A stretch of 64,000 bases of DNA from Paramyrothecium sp. XJ0827 (taxonomy: Eukaryota > Ascomycota > Sordariomycetes > Hypocreales > Stachybotryaceae), in the NCBI GenBank assembly GCA_020881915.1, contig JAJFPB010000004.1, positions 4,898,001-4,962,000 of the forward strand, read 5' to 3'. Positions 53,341-64,000 of this stretch are shown here, piece after piece. Both the position numbers and the translations under genes were made by a program. Numbering within the stretch: position 1 is the first letter of the stretch; each line of letters starts with the position of its first letter. The notes under the pieces were generated by a model. That model was given only the letters and a program-made list of their open reading frames with translations. It made no database searches and was not told where the DNA came from.

Positions 53341-55723
53341 ATGCAATCCGGTTTTTCCCAGCAGTCACCAGGATATGAGAGCGCCGAGGCTCGGACCACG
53401 AAAGGATTTTTACCGTCGACCGGCTCAATTCCCGTTCAACCATATCGGAAGCAGGTTTCTAGAGCTTGCGACTGGTGTCGAGCACGACGCATCAAGTGCG
53501 ACAATAATCAGCCGTGCCGAGCATGCAGGCAGAGAGGTGCCGATTGCACTCACAGAGGAGGCAATGAGGCCCGCACTCTGCCCCAGGCTTTGAGGTATGG
53601 CACCACCGGTCCGGCTTCGACTTCCTTTTTGATCCAGTCCCATATGGCTAGTCTATGTAAAAGTCCGGATCTGTAGCTAAAATTAATACGGCAGGGAAAT
53701 CGATAGGCTTACCCATCGCGTAAAGGAGTTGGAAGAGAAATTGAAGCACTACGAGAACCCCACCCAAGATGGTGATACCACCTCGTCTGTCAGCTCAAAT
53801 GGATCTATGGGAACAATAACATTCAACTCAACGCCAGAAACTGAACCGCCATCGGTAGCCCCATCCCCAAAGGCTCAATGGGAGGGAATATTCACAGCTA
53901 CTGCTCGATCAGAGCAGAAGTCTTACTACGGTCCAGCGTCGCTGTACTTCTACATGAGTCGGATGGGCACATATCTCGGCAAGTCTCTCCAGCAGTCGCT
54001 TCCCAGCGAGGCCATGCAACCCCGAGGGGTGAACAAGACTTGTGCCTACATAGGCGACGATGAGCCCGCTGGTGATGACACCGATACAGGCCCTCGACCC
54101 CCGCCGTCCTATCCGAACATGAACCGCATGCAGGAAGAATGCTTCTTGAACCTCTTTTGGGAGGGCTACCATTGCTGTCTTCCAATTATACACGAAGGCG
54201 AGTTCCGGCTGCATTATAACTCTCTGTGGGATACACAAGGCCCGTACAGAAAGCATTCTGCGCTAGTTGATATCATTCTTGCACTCTGCATCCAGCACGG
54301 TTTTACTTTTATGCCGCATCATCCTGCCAGCGACCGAAAAGCGTCGCGTGAGGATGATCCTACCATCGCTGGGAAAATGTACTACAGGCGATGTCAATCT
54401 CTCCTTACAACTGAGCTCGAGAGCCCGACCATCACTACTCTACAGTGTCATATATACTCCATAGTATACCTCTGCTGCGCATCTTTCCAGAACATGGCGC
54501 ACGTCAACCTCGCGCAAGCCATCCGCACCGCTCAGATTCTTGGCCTCCATCTAGAACCTCCTCCAGATATGCCCGTTGGTCAACGGGAGCTGCGCAAGAG
54601 GATTTGGTGGGTTCTCTACACCATCGAGACTAAAACCTCCCTAAAACTGGGTCGCCCCACGGCTATACACCCATCGCAGATGACCATAACCCAATGTTCT
54701 GACAGCCTCGAGGCCGCATCCCTGAATGAGGCTTCTTTAGGATTCTACAGCGCCGATGTTACCTGGTTGACTTATACCGTACATTGCCAGAGACTAGTAA
54801 GGGCAGCGGCCGAAATCTATGACTCACTCTACGAAAAGGGCGGGAGAGTCATGGATGAAGGGAAGTGCACTTCTCCGTATCAAGATGTGAAGGCGCTGGA
54901 GGCATGCGCTGAGCTCTTAGCGTGGCGAATGTCCACACTCGAAGCGTGGAAGAAGCAAGTGCCTGAAGGGATGAAGTCGAAGCGCCAAGGTGGCGGCGAG
55001 CCGCTTTCCACAGCTACCACACCTTTGGAATTCGACATTACTGCTCCGACGTGGTTGCAACGGCAACGGGTCTACCTAGAGCTCATATATCACACCATGG
55101 CATCGAACCTCTACCGACCTTTTATCCTCTTTTGCCACAGCTCGGGCATCTATGTCCCTGTTTCGGAGCGGCACGCTGCCACTGCCGTGCGTCATGCCAT
55201 CGCACATACCTACATCATGTACCAAGCCGTTATGGAGACAGATGTGATGGGTGGCTGGCAGGAGTACTTCCTCTGGCAGTGGAACGCGACCATCACCACC
55301 ATCGGCTTCGTTTTCGCGTACCCTATCCACCCTTGCACTGCCAATGCCCGCAAAGCTCTGGACAAGGCTATCGCCATCTTTGAGGTGTTCGCGGCCGACT
55401 TTGCTGTCGCAAAAAGTGCTGTGGCCATTGCGCGAGACTTGGTTGCCAAGGCGGATACCATTGCCTACCAGTTAAGGAACGGTGTCACGCCGGGAGCTGG
55501 AAGCCTAGGAGTTACGGTGAAACCAAGTACTAGTGATGGTGATGCGGCACCCTCAACTACAGCAAGCGGCGTTGAACACAACGATCTAGCCTGGCTGGAC
55601 CCTGTCCGACAGGAGGAGAGTTACTGCAACGATTTCGTGGATTGGGCTTCGACAATTGATTCATGGAACAGCTTTGAAAGTTTCTATGATACCGGCATAA
55701 ATGGTGGCATGCACTGGACATGA
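53341..55723 (+). CDS. Zn(II)2Cys6 transcription factor with Fungal_trans domain, 2 exons
   Basis: Exons 53341–53594 and 53695–55723 (760 residues), with a 100-bp intron. The DNA-binding domain RACDWCRARRIKCDNNQPC then RACRQRGADC is a canonical CX2CX6CX5CX2CX6C cluster near residues 43–69. The junction yields LREIDRLTHRVKELEEKL, the coiled-coil dimerisation helix normally found after the cluster. The middle homology domain includes NLFWEGYHCCLPIIHEGEF (about 240) and RKRIWWVLYTIETKTSLKLG (about 385). The regulator belongs to the large xylanolytic-activator-like class. It is divergent from the MFS gene; the palindromic ACGGAGT array in the promoter is its best candidate target. Confidence 0.92.
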
Positions 55724-56063
55724 TTGAGTAGGAATGAGAGTACCATAATACGAGAGCTGGTACTGACGGGGGGATACAGGTAGTTACCGGGGCGTGATTG
55801 GCACAAGAAATAACTCAGATTTATTGTTCTCTGGCTACCGGCACACATGACGAATTGTAGCATCTCAGGATATACAACGTGGTTACTTACTCGGATGTTA
55901 ATCTCCAGTGATTCGCGGGTTGACACACCAACTCCACCTAGACCAAAATTTGTTCACAAATTGGCCAAGGTCACAGCTTGAAAGGAGACGATGACTCCTA
56001 TAATTTGTCCTGTAATCGGGTCCAAAGGCAAGCTCTAATTGGTAGCGACGTTCAGCTGGGGGG
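55724..56063. other. Intergenic region
   Basis: 340 bp downstream of the regulator; no gene seen before the NLR relic. Confidence 0.4.
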
Positions 56064-56272
56064 GCCACTCGCCTTGTAAGGAGTGAGCTTGATGAAGTGG
56101 TTGAGATTGACGGTGTGGATAGAAAATCACACATCACGGTTTTGAAGAAGTTCCTTGCACGGGGGGCAATCGAGAAGCATATCCTAGCAGATATTGCTGA
56201 GTCAATACAAAAGATTACTTAGAGGATAAAGGAAGATAATTTATGAAGCTAATAGATGCCGATACGGGCTGA
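56064..56272 (+). pseudogene. Relic of the 3' end of an NLR gene, paralogous to 43401–46350
   Basis: The frame from 56064 reads ITVLKKFLARGAIEKHILAD and IAESIQK before a stop at 56220–56222. This parallels AILKHFLVRGTFKEHVLAD and VAKFIQK of the NLR C-terminus. After a frame change, MKLIDADTG plus stop (ending 56272) matches the NLR end MKLMDTDTG plus stop. The 3' flank also shares words such as GATCTCACCAA. The rest of the gene is missing, so this is a truncated, decayed duplicate. Confidence 0.8.
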
Positions 56273-57375
56273 GCTAGATGGTGATAGATGCATCTCCTGA
56301 CTTAAATAGATATCTCGGGTAGCAATGGAGACATGTCAAAAGACTTCTCCTGGTGATTTTCGTCAGAACATGTCTTTTAAGGGTGCGAGGATCTCACCAA
56401 AATCAGGAATGTGACCTAGTAGAAATCCTTGAGGTAGGTGATGTTGAAGGTAAAAAAAAGTCAAAGTTGCCATAAAGATAGACGAGAATCTTTTAATTGA
56501 CGTTCAAATAATTAGGATAAGACCGTGTCTGGCCCGAAAGACAATGAGTTCGTCACCCTTGAATACAGACCGCTACAGATGTACGGTATTGAAGTGTATT
56601 GGAGATAGCCGCTAGGCAGCCGTTTATGCGACTGCAGACAGTGAAGAGAGGCACAATTAGCAACATTGACATGTAACAGTGTTTACAGAAAATGGCGTTT
56701 TTCCGCATTGTCGTTGTAGCGCAAAGCAGGAACCAAGTCAAGTGCCCTGAACAAGGTAGCGCAAGAATAGGCTGGGCCGTCAATAATCTGTTACCTAGCT
56801 TGCTGGTGGCATCGACTGAACTCTAGTGGTGTGCATGAGATACAGCGTCATACGATTGGGTCCCCAGGCAAGTACCGCATCGGAGTAAAATGATACACTG
56901 TTGCGTCTCCCGGTATTTCCAACCGTATCTCTTGACTTGGGATCACAGTTAGTTGGGAAACATCTTTCGAAAATGTTTCGATTTGAGCTATCAGTAAGTG
57001 CACGAGAGCAGGACTCTCTTATGCTGGCCCACAGTACACAGAATGTTGACAGTCTCGTTCGCTTTAACATGGGTGCCTAATCTTCACACCCTTTCCCAAA
57101 AAACAATGTTACCCCACGATTTGCATAGCCGACATGTGAGGCTGGTTCTTGATTGGGGGCTAAGTAACAAATCTCAGCCTAGAATGTAACTAAATACGTC
57201 AGACAAGCAGGAAATAGAGGTTCGGCTGCTCTCAGAATCGTCTGCCTCTTTGGGCCAGCTGGTTTGCACCAATTTAAGCAGTGGACTTGGCTAAGATCCT
57301 GTGTCCCCCCTTTTTTTTCTCTCACTGTCATCCACATGCACCTGGATTCAATAGTCAATAATCGATCCACCTACA
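56273..57375. other. Intergenic region
   Basis: 1.1 kb; the left 130 bp continue the similarity to the NLR 3' flank. Short frames at 56553–56783 and 56795–57070 look non-coding. Confidence 0.4.
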
Positions 57376-59904
57376 ATGACTGATCATTTCCGTTCAATGC
57401 CTTTTCAACAACAAGATGCTTCGACCCAGGCCACAGTCTCATCGTCGCAGTATCAATCTGGAACAGAGGATACCCGGCTCTTGAACCCTAGTGGAACCGA
57501 ACAAGACGAGGCTCAAGGGTATCAGGGGGAAATCAAATCTCACGAGCCTCTAAATACAACAGCGAAACCAAGAAGACTCGGTTACTGGCTACGCACGCTA
57601 ATCTTCGGCTCTTTTTTGGCCCTGTTAGGAACAATTGCTTTTCTCACGTGGCTTTGGTGGGACCGGCGAGAGAGCAATGCGCACTGGAGAAGGATTTTGC
57701 TCAGTCCCTACGCAGCCCAAAGCATAACGCTTTCTGGTGTACTGATTCGAACAGCCATAGGGACCCTCACGGGTATTGCTATTTCGATGATTGCGTCGTC
57801 GCACTAGAGCGGGATGGTGTGCTGCTCGAAACCGTGGCTCAAATCTCCATCACGAGATATGTCAACAATGGTCCAACCACTGCTGCAACATGGGTGTTTG
57901 ACTCGACGCTAATAGGACCATTACGTCTTATCACAGGGCTGTTCGTCTTGACTTCCTTGGCATTGCAATTCACTTCGACTTTGCAGGTTACAGATCTTAC
58001 TCTAGGATATATTAAATCCTTCGGTGAGACTGTTCCAAACGTATATCAGCTGGGCACTTCGCACGAAGCGCGCGTCCAAAACCCCTACGCGCCATGGTCC
58101 GGCCCTTGGAAGTCTCGGCCAGTCACATCGGAACTGTTTGCCGAGTTCTCAGAAGCAGCCTCCCATTCTTATGCCGAACTTGACGATACTGGAACGACAA
58201 TTCGAGCCTTTCTCCCCATAAGCTCTCGAGATGATCGTCAAAAATTTCACCGGTTTCAAGGTATGGCTTATGTACTTGACGCCCGTGTCACATGTATGAG
58301 GCCAGAAATCTCGAACCTTCGATTTTGTGATGGTGGAAAGTCTTCTTTACTCTTTGAGGGGCTGTGTGGTACTATCAAAATACCTCAGCTTCCAGATTTT
58401 ATCCAATTCGACCCCGATAATTATCATAAGTTACCTGAAGGTCTCGATTTCCATTGCCCAATAGTAAATAGCTTCACGGGGCTGGAAAGAGGTCATTCCG
58501 CCGTCGAGAAGGGGTTCATCCTTTGCCCCACGGATGGTTGGTGGATGCCTCAAAGCCGGCTATTGACCAAGCCATCTGAGTTCATTCAGGGCAGTAATAG
58601 CGTAGAATCAAATCCCTTCTCAGTGAAGGGCTACTTGGTTTGGGATTCTGGGGAACTAGCAAGGCAGCTGGACCATTCTCAAAGCACCAAAGACCCACAA
58701 TTCTACCCAAGGCCATTAGGCGAGGCAACGCGCAATCGGACTTGGGATAAAGTGAATTCGACAGGTTCGGGATCGTGGCTGGAACAATGGGTTCGCACAC
58801 CTTCATTCTTCCATCGAGAAGACAATTCGACAACTGCAGGATCGGACCTCCATATGAAGCTTACATTTTGCGTTGATGGTTTTGGGTAAGTTTGCATCCG
58901 ATACCCTGGTGGTGAGTACCTGGACTAAATCATCACCATGAAATAGGTCGCGGAAAATCGACTACTTGAACATCACGGCAATAGGAAGTCGCATCAATGA
59001 GGAGCCTGTCTATTCCTGGATGGAAGACGAGAATGCATTCGATGTTGGACCCGTGCTTACGCAACTAGGGATTGGCCAAACCATGGCAATGAATACAGCA
59101 AGCCGCAAGATACTATCAATTTCACGGGACAGCCTCGATAAAGCCCTGGCTGAGGTTCCTCACGACGACAAGTCGCCCAAATATGATTCATTTCATGACT
59201 CATATATGTACTTTCTTAACAACATTGGCCCAGTCAACGAGATCGGCACGATTTTGTGCCGACGGTGTGGTTGGGCGCTTTTGAGCTCCTACGTGGCAGA
59301 CGTAGTTCTCAGCGATATTTTCGATCAGACCCTGGAGATGACAAACTCTCCGGCTCTAGCTGTCCAAGCAGTTAAGACCGTGATCTCACGTAAAGCCTAC
59401 TACGACATCTTGAGCACTTGCACATCAACAGGCAATGCAACAATATCACGGTACCGCGAGGTACTGATGCCTCAAACATCCCATGGATATTGGGCAGTGA
59501 TTGCTCTTACCGCGGCACATACATCTATGTTTCTTTACTTGTTATGTCAATTCCTCAACACAAAATACAGCTTCATCGACAATGCATGGCATACCGTGGC
59601 TCAAGTCTCCGAAAGTGCCGCTTGCACTTACATCCTGCATCTGGCTACTCTCCAAGGAGACGGGTTCATCAAGGCTCTATCCCAGAAGCTCGAGGGATTG
59701 AAGACAGGCCATGTGCACCAAGGCTTGAGGGAACATGACCAAGTTGCTGGAGACGGAACCGTGGAGAGGTTTGGCATGAGCAGGAGGAGAAAGTTGGAAG
59801 AGCGAAGGTTCATCATCGGCAAAGACGCGCAACTACGCGCTCTAGACTCGATCATGGATGGATCGCAGCGACGCAAAGGATATTCTATCCAGGATCAGGT
59901 TTAG
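57376..59904 (+). pseudogene. Fungal multi-pass membrane protein gene with a frameshift near 57800
   Basis: From the ATG at 57376 the frame gives a soluble tail then helices (WLRTLIFGSFLALLGTIAFL; LIRTAIGTLTGIAISMIAS) and ends at a stop at 57805–57807. The continuation, ALERDGVLLETVAQISITRY, is in the next frame and directly abuts, with no usable intron. One extra base near 57800 would restore one frame. The second frame runs to 58885. A 61-bp intron (58886–58946) joins GFG to SRKIDYLNITAI, and the protein ends at 59904 after a last helix (VIALTAAHTSMFLYLLCQFL). The intact product would be about 820 residues with four or more helices. I do not recognise a named domain. It is either a recently inactivated gene or one with a single-base sequencing error. 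Confidence 0.7.
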
Positions 59905-60519
59905 AAATAGCACTATATTCAACCCCACCTCCTAAAGCTGAACGTCAAACAAAAAAACAAGGAGTGTGTTTTCTTTCGGAGCGGGTTGAAATCCCACGAA
60001 TTCCATCTCATTGAAATCGAACACACAATGTCGTTGCCGTCATCAGCATATAGCAAAATATCCGAAGCATTGTTCTTACCATTGAGAAGACTTTCCCTGT
60101 CATGAGGTCCTCAATTGGATTCTACATTCAAGTAATGTTATTTGATACGTGCGAAATTCTTTGACAAGTTCAGCAACATACGAACAGATTGACGTCTTCT
60201 CTCATGATTCTATTGCGAATCTATGAGGACTTGGGGTGGTAGACCGGAAACTTCGACGCCAAGGTGTTATCCCGTGCCCCATTTCAAGAGACAGGACTGT
60301 TTGCTTTCTCTTTTGGACCGTACCCGGTTTGGCAGGCAAGTCAATGGTGGTACCATCACCACATATGCATCCTCTGCAGCCAGTTTAGCCAAGTGTCCAA
60401 AGCCGAACCATAACCAATCCCACTTTGGACGCGCCTGCAAACTCATAATCTACTTTTGGCCAGTTCAATGTCGGCTCCTAAACGACCCAGCATGTCCTTG
60501 TAACGTTGCCGAGCCTCGT
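59905..60519. other. Intergenic region between convergent genes
   Basis: About 600 bp, no gene seen. The plus-strand frame at 60223–60669 overlaps the F-box gene end and is not called. Confidence 0.45.
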
Positions 60520-62055
60520 CTACACTATTTCTTTTCGGCACCTCTGCTTCGATATTTGGAAACTCAAGCTCTCCAGCAGCAGCTTGAGTTGGGAAAAGCG
60601 GAACTCCGCCAGCCTGTCGGAGAGATACGGTGGCATCCTGAAACTCTTGTGTCTCTTGGCCAGTATTGAGAAGTCCCGGTAATTTTCCCAGGATATGTGG
60701 CTATTGTACCTCCAACGCTGGAGCCAAAGTTCCTCCAGAACCATGTCTCGCCAGCGGGGCCCTCTGCCTGTTGTACATCCAGAATTATTGCACCAAAGCA
60801 AATGGCGGTTGTCTTCGTTAAAGATGCCGTCCCCACTTGAGACCTCGTCCAACAATGTGAGCCAACCTAGGCTGATAGGTTTCATCATGTCCCAGAAATG
60901 TCGAAACATCAAGGTGATACGCCCAGTGACGAAAACCCAGGCGTAGATTGCGCCACATTCCGGACAGTCGAGGTAGTTCTGATGGCCGCAATAACAATGG
61001 GGTCTTTGGGGATCTGGGTACGTGTTCTCGGCTTTTGGGTGGGTCGTCTTGTCTGGCTTGGAGAAGCATTCGCAGACGCCTTCGTGGGCAAATTTGCGAA
61101 GCTGCCCGCCCTCCAACATGTGCTTGCAATGCTTGTTCTGCTGGACTGCGTCGTCGACCAGGTTTGCAAGCGTCTTGCGAATAAAACCTATGCTCGGCGG
61201 GTGGTCTGGATCCACATCGAGGATAGGTAGATCCCAACCCAAACCAATTTCCAACTCCCCTCGATTGTATATCGTCATCCGCGGAAATGGCAATCCATGG
61301 AAAGCCTGATCGGTTTGCCCACGGGGCGCATGCGATGAAACATTGCATGAGATTGAATAACTTGTCATGTCTTCGGGTTTCTTTTGTTCAACCGTCCGCC
61401 AAGCGATAGGCTCATGAGAGTCGTGGGCGCATAGTGTAACCTTCCCCAATCTCCCAATGCATACAAGCTCCCCAGGTGCCAGTCCACGATCGTGCTTCTC
61501 AAGGTCCTCCGGGAAGAAGAATATGCCCGCATGCCTTTCTTTGCATCCGTCACAAAAGTACGTCTTGCGTAGCTTGATCATGCGAGCATCATACTCACCG
61601 CGCTCGGCCACCTCGGTACACGAGAAACAAGGAACAAGCTGTCGCAGTCTCTTGTCTCTTTGCAAGAAAGTTCCTATTTCAAGCTTTTTCTCAGCTGTTA
61701 TAGACTCGATGGAGAATGGGACATGGGGGTCCTCCAGTCGAGGCTCCCCTTGTAAATAACAGAATCGTGGTGTGCCGAATAGGTCGAGAAAGATACCCGA
61801 GCATTGCCTCAATGACCAGATTGACTCGTCCGGTAAGTTTCCCATAATTTGCAGCAGGAGCTCTCGGGGCAATTTGAAGAGTCCTGATTTCGCTGTCCTA
61901 CTTCCTTCTGGGGGGTATCCTTTCCGCCTAGTGTCGCTGTGGTGTTCGGATATGACCATAGCGTACGTGGGAGTCGGTCCCGCTTTTTCAGATACTTTCA
62001 ATGACTTGTCTGCGTCACTGAAATCTTCGGGGTTTGTCGGCGAAGGTGCAGACAT
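60520..62055 (-). CDS. F-box domain protein
   Basis: Intronless, 511 residues. An F-box-like segment is at about 58–95 (GLFKLPRELLLQIMGNLPDE, then SLRQCSGIFLDLF), expected to bind Skp1 in an SCF ubiquitin ligase. The rest is Cys-rich in pairs (CFSCTEVAERGEYD, TYFCDGCKERH, HCYCGHQNYLDCPEC), suggesting one or more zinc-binding substrate domains. There is no WD40 or leucine-rich repeat. It is a common but uncharacterised fungal family with many copies per genome. Target unknown; location cytosol or nucleus. Confidence 0.85.
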   Translation of the reverse strand: MSAPSPTNPEDFSDADKSLKVSEKAGPTPTYAMVISEHHSDTRRKGYPPEGSRTAKSGLFKLPRELLLQIMGNLPDESIWSLRQCSGIFLDLFGTPRFCYLQGEPRLEDPHVPFSIESITAEKKLEIGTFLQRDKRLRQLVPCFSCTEVAERGEYDARMIKLRKTYFCDGCKERHAGIFFFPEDLEKHDRGLAPGELVCIGRLGKVTLCAHDSHEPIAWRTVEQKKPEDMTSYSISCNVSSHAPRGQTDQAFHGLPFPRMTIYNRGELEIGLGWDLPILDVDPDHPPSIGFIRKTLANLVDDAVQQNKHCKHMLEGGQLRKFAHEGVCECFSKPDKTTHPKAENTYPDPQRPHCYCGHQNYLDCPECGAIYAWVFVTGRITLMFRHFWDMMKPISLGWLTLLDEVSSGDGIFNEDNRHLLWCNNSGCTTGRGPRWRDMVLEELWLQRWRYNSHISWENYRDFSILAKRHKSFRMPPYLSDRLAEFRFSQLKLLLESLSFQISKQRCRKEIV

Positions 62056-63318
62056 TGACTCCTTTTCAAAATTTTGCTGAAAAGTTTGCAGACGCTTCTA
62101 GCTACGCATCCCGACATCCTGTACATGCGACGCTGTCTGGTTGTCTCTGCCACACCAGTGTGAACTTTTGAAGTGTCTTCAATTCTTTTCGTGTCCACGG
62201 ATGAGCTGCTGCGTGGCATTCTGCAGCACTTGATTGCATCAGCTTTTGATTTTGCGCTGACAAGCGGAACAAAAGCATCGCAACGGGGCCGGTATGATGA
62301 ATACTTCTGCCTTTCCTCAGTGATCAAGTCGAACATGAAGTTGATGTGGAGTCTATCCCTGGCACGGAGTGAAGACATATTGGAGAAGCGTCTCTTTACA
62401 ATGATGTATTAGGGAAGAATAGCGTGGAGTGTGTTGGAAAACCCGGAGGTTTATAAAGCAGGACGTGGATGATTATGGCTGTATGCAAGCTGCAAACTTT
62501 GTTCTCTCGGAGCTTCATGTACGAGATACAGTTGCTCTTAGTCCATAAGGTTATCGGAGAAATGTTTATCTTGAATCCTGGGATGATTTATCGTCCTAGA
62601 GGTGGCTCTGTCGTTTCTAAGCCGAACAGACATATCTAGACCACTGCTATGTATTTCTTCGGCCAGCAACTGCTTTGTAAATAGTGCCCAAAGCTAAATG
62701 CCGGAGAAAAATAGTAGAAGAAGGATAAAAAGAATAGGAATAAAAAATCAGAAAAAAGCAAGAAAATAATAGAAAAATAATAGCAAAATAAAAGAAAAAT
62801 AAAAGAAAGATAAAAGAAGTAAGAAATAAGAACAAAGAAATAAAATCACAAGACATTAAAATAAGATTAGGGGTATTTTAAGAATATATTTTATTCTTTA
62901 AAGTCATTTTGAAGTTATGTTGAGCAATTTTTTAAAACTCCTTTCATAATAGTTAATACTATGGCTCGGCGCATTTCGTTTCAGTCCTCGAGCAAAGAAT
63001 TTATAGTTTGAGACGGCCACAAAGACAAAGACCGTGAAGCCCACATGCCATATCTGTGACGCAGTGTATGTGTCTCCACAACACATATCGAATACTGCGC
63101 GAAGCCCAAAGCGATCGAAGATCGACCCAATCCCATGAGTGGCATAAATTATACCACAAGCGAGTTTAGAAGAAGCAGGAAAATACCTAAGCATTGAAGA
63201 TGTCCACATTGCCTCTACATCTCAGCTTCCCAATACCTAAACCCCATCACTCGTACGTACCCGTGCGATCATCCGAAGCCCCAAAGATTTCTAGTTACCC
63301 ACAGTACATCGCTAACTC
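62056..63318. other. Gene-poor region with purine-rich low-complexity tract
   Basis: 1.26 kb. Between about 62700 and 62860 the plus strand is almost entirely A and G with interspersed T (AAATAATAGAAAAATAATAG-like words), a low-complexity tract. A minus-strand frame at 62904–63209 (101 codons, one hydrophobic segment) is possible but unsupported. Confidence 0.5.
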
Positions 63319-63999
63319 TCAGGCTCCGTCAAAGTTCAAGAGGCTGTGAACACTAACCTTAGCAAATCCAAGTTGGCGCAATAGCTTACGCCCCCCATGA
63401 AGAGGGAACTCGGCCACAATCATGACACATATGTTCTCTGGATCTACGCCAGCCTTTTCCAGAAGCTGCAGCACCGCACATAGCGTCTTACCCGTCGCGA
63501 GCACGTCGTCCACCACTACCACCGAAGCGCCTGCGGAAACAGCATACTTGTCCATCTCAATCTTCTTCTCCTCCAGCCGATCAGATGCCGGCGATGAGAT
63601 GTGGGATGAGAACTTGATCAAGGAATGGGTGGGCGGGGGAAGCTTGCCAGCTTCACGAATCAGTGCCAAGGGCACATCGACTCGATCGGCAAGAGCCGAG
63701 GCAAAGATGAATCCGCCAGCTTCACAGCAAACTATTGCATCTACTGTGGACCAATCACCCATGAAGTGACTTCGTAATAAAGACACACATAGGCGCAACC
63801 CGCCCGGCTGCTCAGATATACCGAGCACATGGCGGAACTCGATGTCTGGGCGTGGAAAGTTGGGCACAGAGCTCACCATGTCAGCCAGCCGCTGCAAATC
63901 CGGATGTACGAAGGGCAGCAGACATCTTCTCGCGAATCCCTCGATATTCTTGTCATCGGCTGCGTTATTTTCAAAAATGAGATCTGGGCAGTAGTTCAA
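63319..63999 (-). CDS. Adenine-phosphoribosyltransferase-like protein (N-terminus outside window)
   Basis: The minus-strand frame is open to the right edge and ends at 63319, giving at least 226 residues; the start is outside. Type I PRTase features: the PRPP loop VVVVDDVLATGKTL (about 166–179), CCEAGGFIFASALADRV with LIREAGKLP downstream, and NFPRPDIEFRHVLGI in the APRT hood region. APRT converts adenine and PRPP to AMP in the cytosol. The C-terminus (LGFAKVSVHSLLNFDG) is typical. The residues before PNFPRP (ENNAADDKNIEGFARRCLLP) look like a separate module, so the full protein may be larger than a plain APRT. Confidence 0.82.
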   Translation of the reverse strand: MNYCPDLIFENNAADDKNIEGFARRCLLPFVHPDLQRLADMVSSVPNFPRPDIEFRHVLGISEQPGGLRLCVSLLRSHFMGDWSTVDAIVCCEAGGFIFASALADRVDVPLALIREAGKLPPPTHSLIKFSSHISSPASDRLEEKKIEMDKYAVSAGASVVVVDDVLATGKTLCAVLQLLEKAGVDPENICVMIVAEFPLHGGRKLLRQLGFAKVSVHSLLNFDGA

Positions 64000-64000
64000 G

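Noticed and set aside
62904..63209. 101-codon minus-strand frame with a hydrophobic stretch
   Set aside because: No family resemblance, next to low-complexity sequence, and no splice partner found; too weak to call.

Overview
The window is chromosomal DNA from a filamentous ascomycete (Pezizomycotina). The evidence is short GT–AG introns of about 48–97 bp in roughly half of the genes, several Zn(II)2Cys6 regulators, a NACHT-type NLR, a Fot1/pogo-type transposon with a TA target duplication, fungal metabolic-gene families and an intron-bearing tRNA-Leu(CAG). No genus can be assigned from the sequence alone. Exon models below were built by hand from reading frame, splice sites and family resemblance; no transcript or database evidence was available.

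Left part (1–17.7 kb) is a secondary-metabolite region. Its core is a 2,539-residue hybrid enzyme at 10048–17667 with the order A–T–KS–AT–KR–T–TD. This is the architecture of SwnK, the hybrid synthetase of swainsonine (indolizidine alkaloid) clusters. Next to it are an NmrA-like reductase (8054–9126, divergent from swnK) and a phytanoyl-CoA-type Fe(II)/2OG dioxygenase (7014–7871), the SwnN/SwnR and SwnH families. Further left are a Tri3-like acyltransferase, an SDR and the end of a membrane-protein gene. No aminotransferase (SwnA), second dioxygenase or second NmrA reductase is visible, so this is either a reduced swn cluster or a relative making a different product.

The right edge of the swn-like core is marked by a 1,857-bp Fot1-like transposon (17842–19698) with perfect 48-bp terminal inverted repeats and a frameshifted transposase. 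Beyond it (20–29 kb) lies a second metabolic group: two medium-chain reductases flanking a Zn2Cys6 regulator, an alpha/beta hydrolase and a metallo-beta-lactamase-fold hydrolase.

The 30–43 kb part is mixed: a secreted GH16 glycosidase, an NCS1 nucleobase permease, decayed remnants of a dehydrogenase and an epoxide hydrolase, the tRNA-Leu gene, a secreted protein-arginine-deiminase-like enzyme and a Zn2Cys6 regulator. From 43 to 64 kb there are an NLR (with a decayed duplicate of its 3' end 10 kb away), a small membrane protein, a possibly broken Zn-cluster gene, and an MFS exporter divergent from a Zn2Cys6 regulator. The promoter shared by that pair carries seven copies of ACTCCGT/ACGGAGT, four of them in a 34-bp near-palindrome. 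Last come a frameshifted membrane-protein gene, an F-box protein and the C-terminal part of an adenine-phosphoribosyltransferase-like gene that runs off the window.

The features most worth follow-up are the incomplete swn-like cluster with its neighbouring acyltransferase, the palindromic site array of the exporter/regulator pair, and the secreted arginine-deiminase-like protein.
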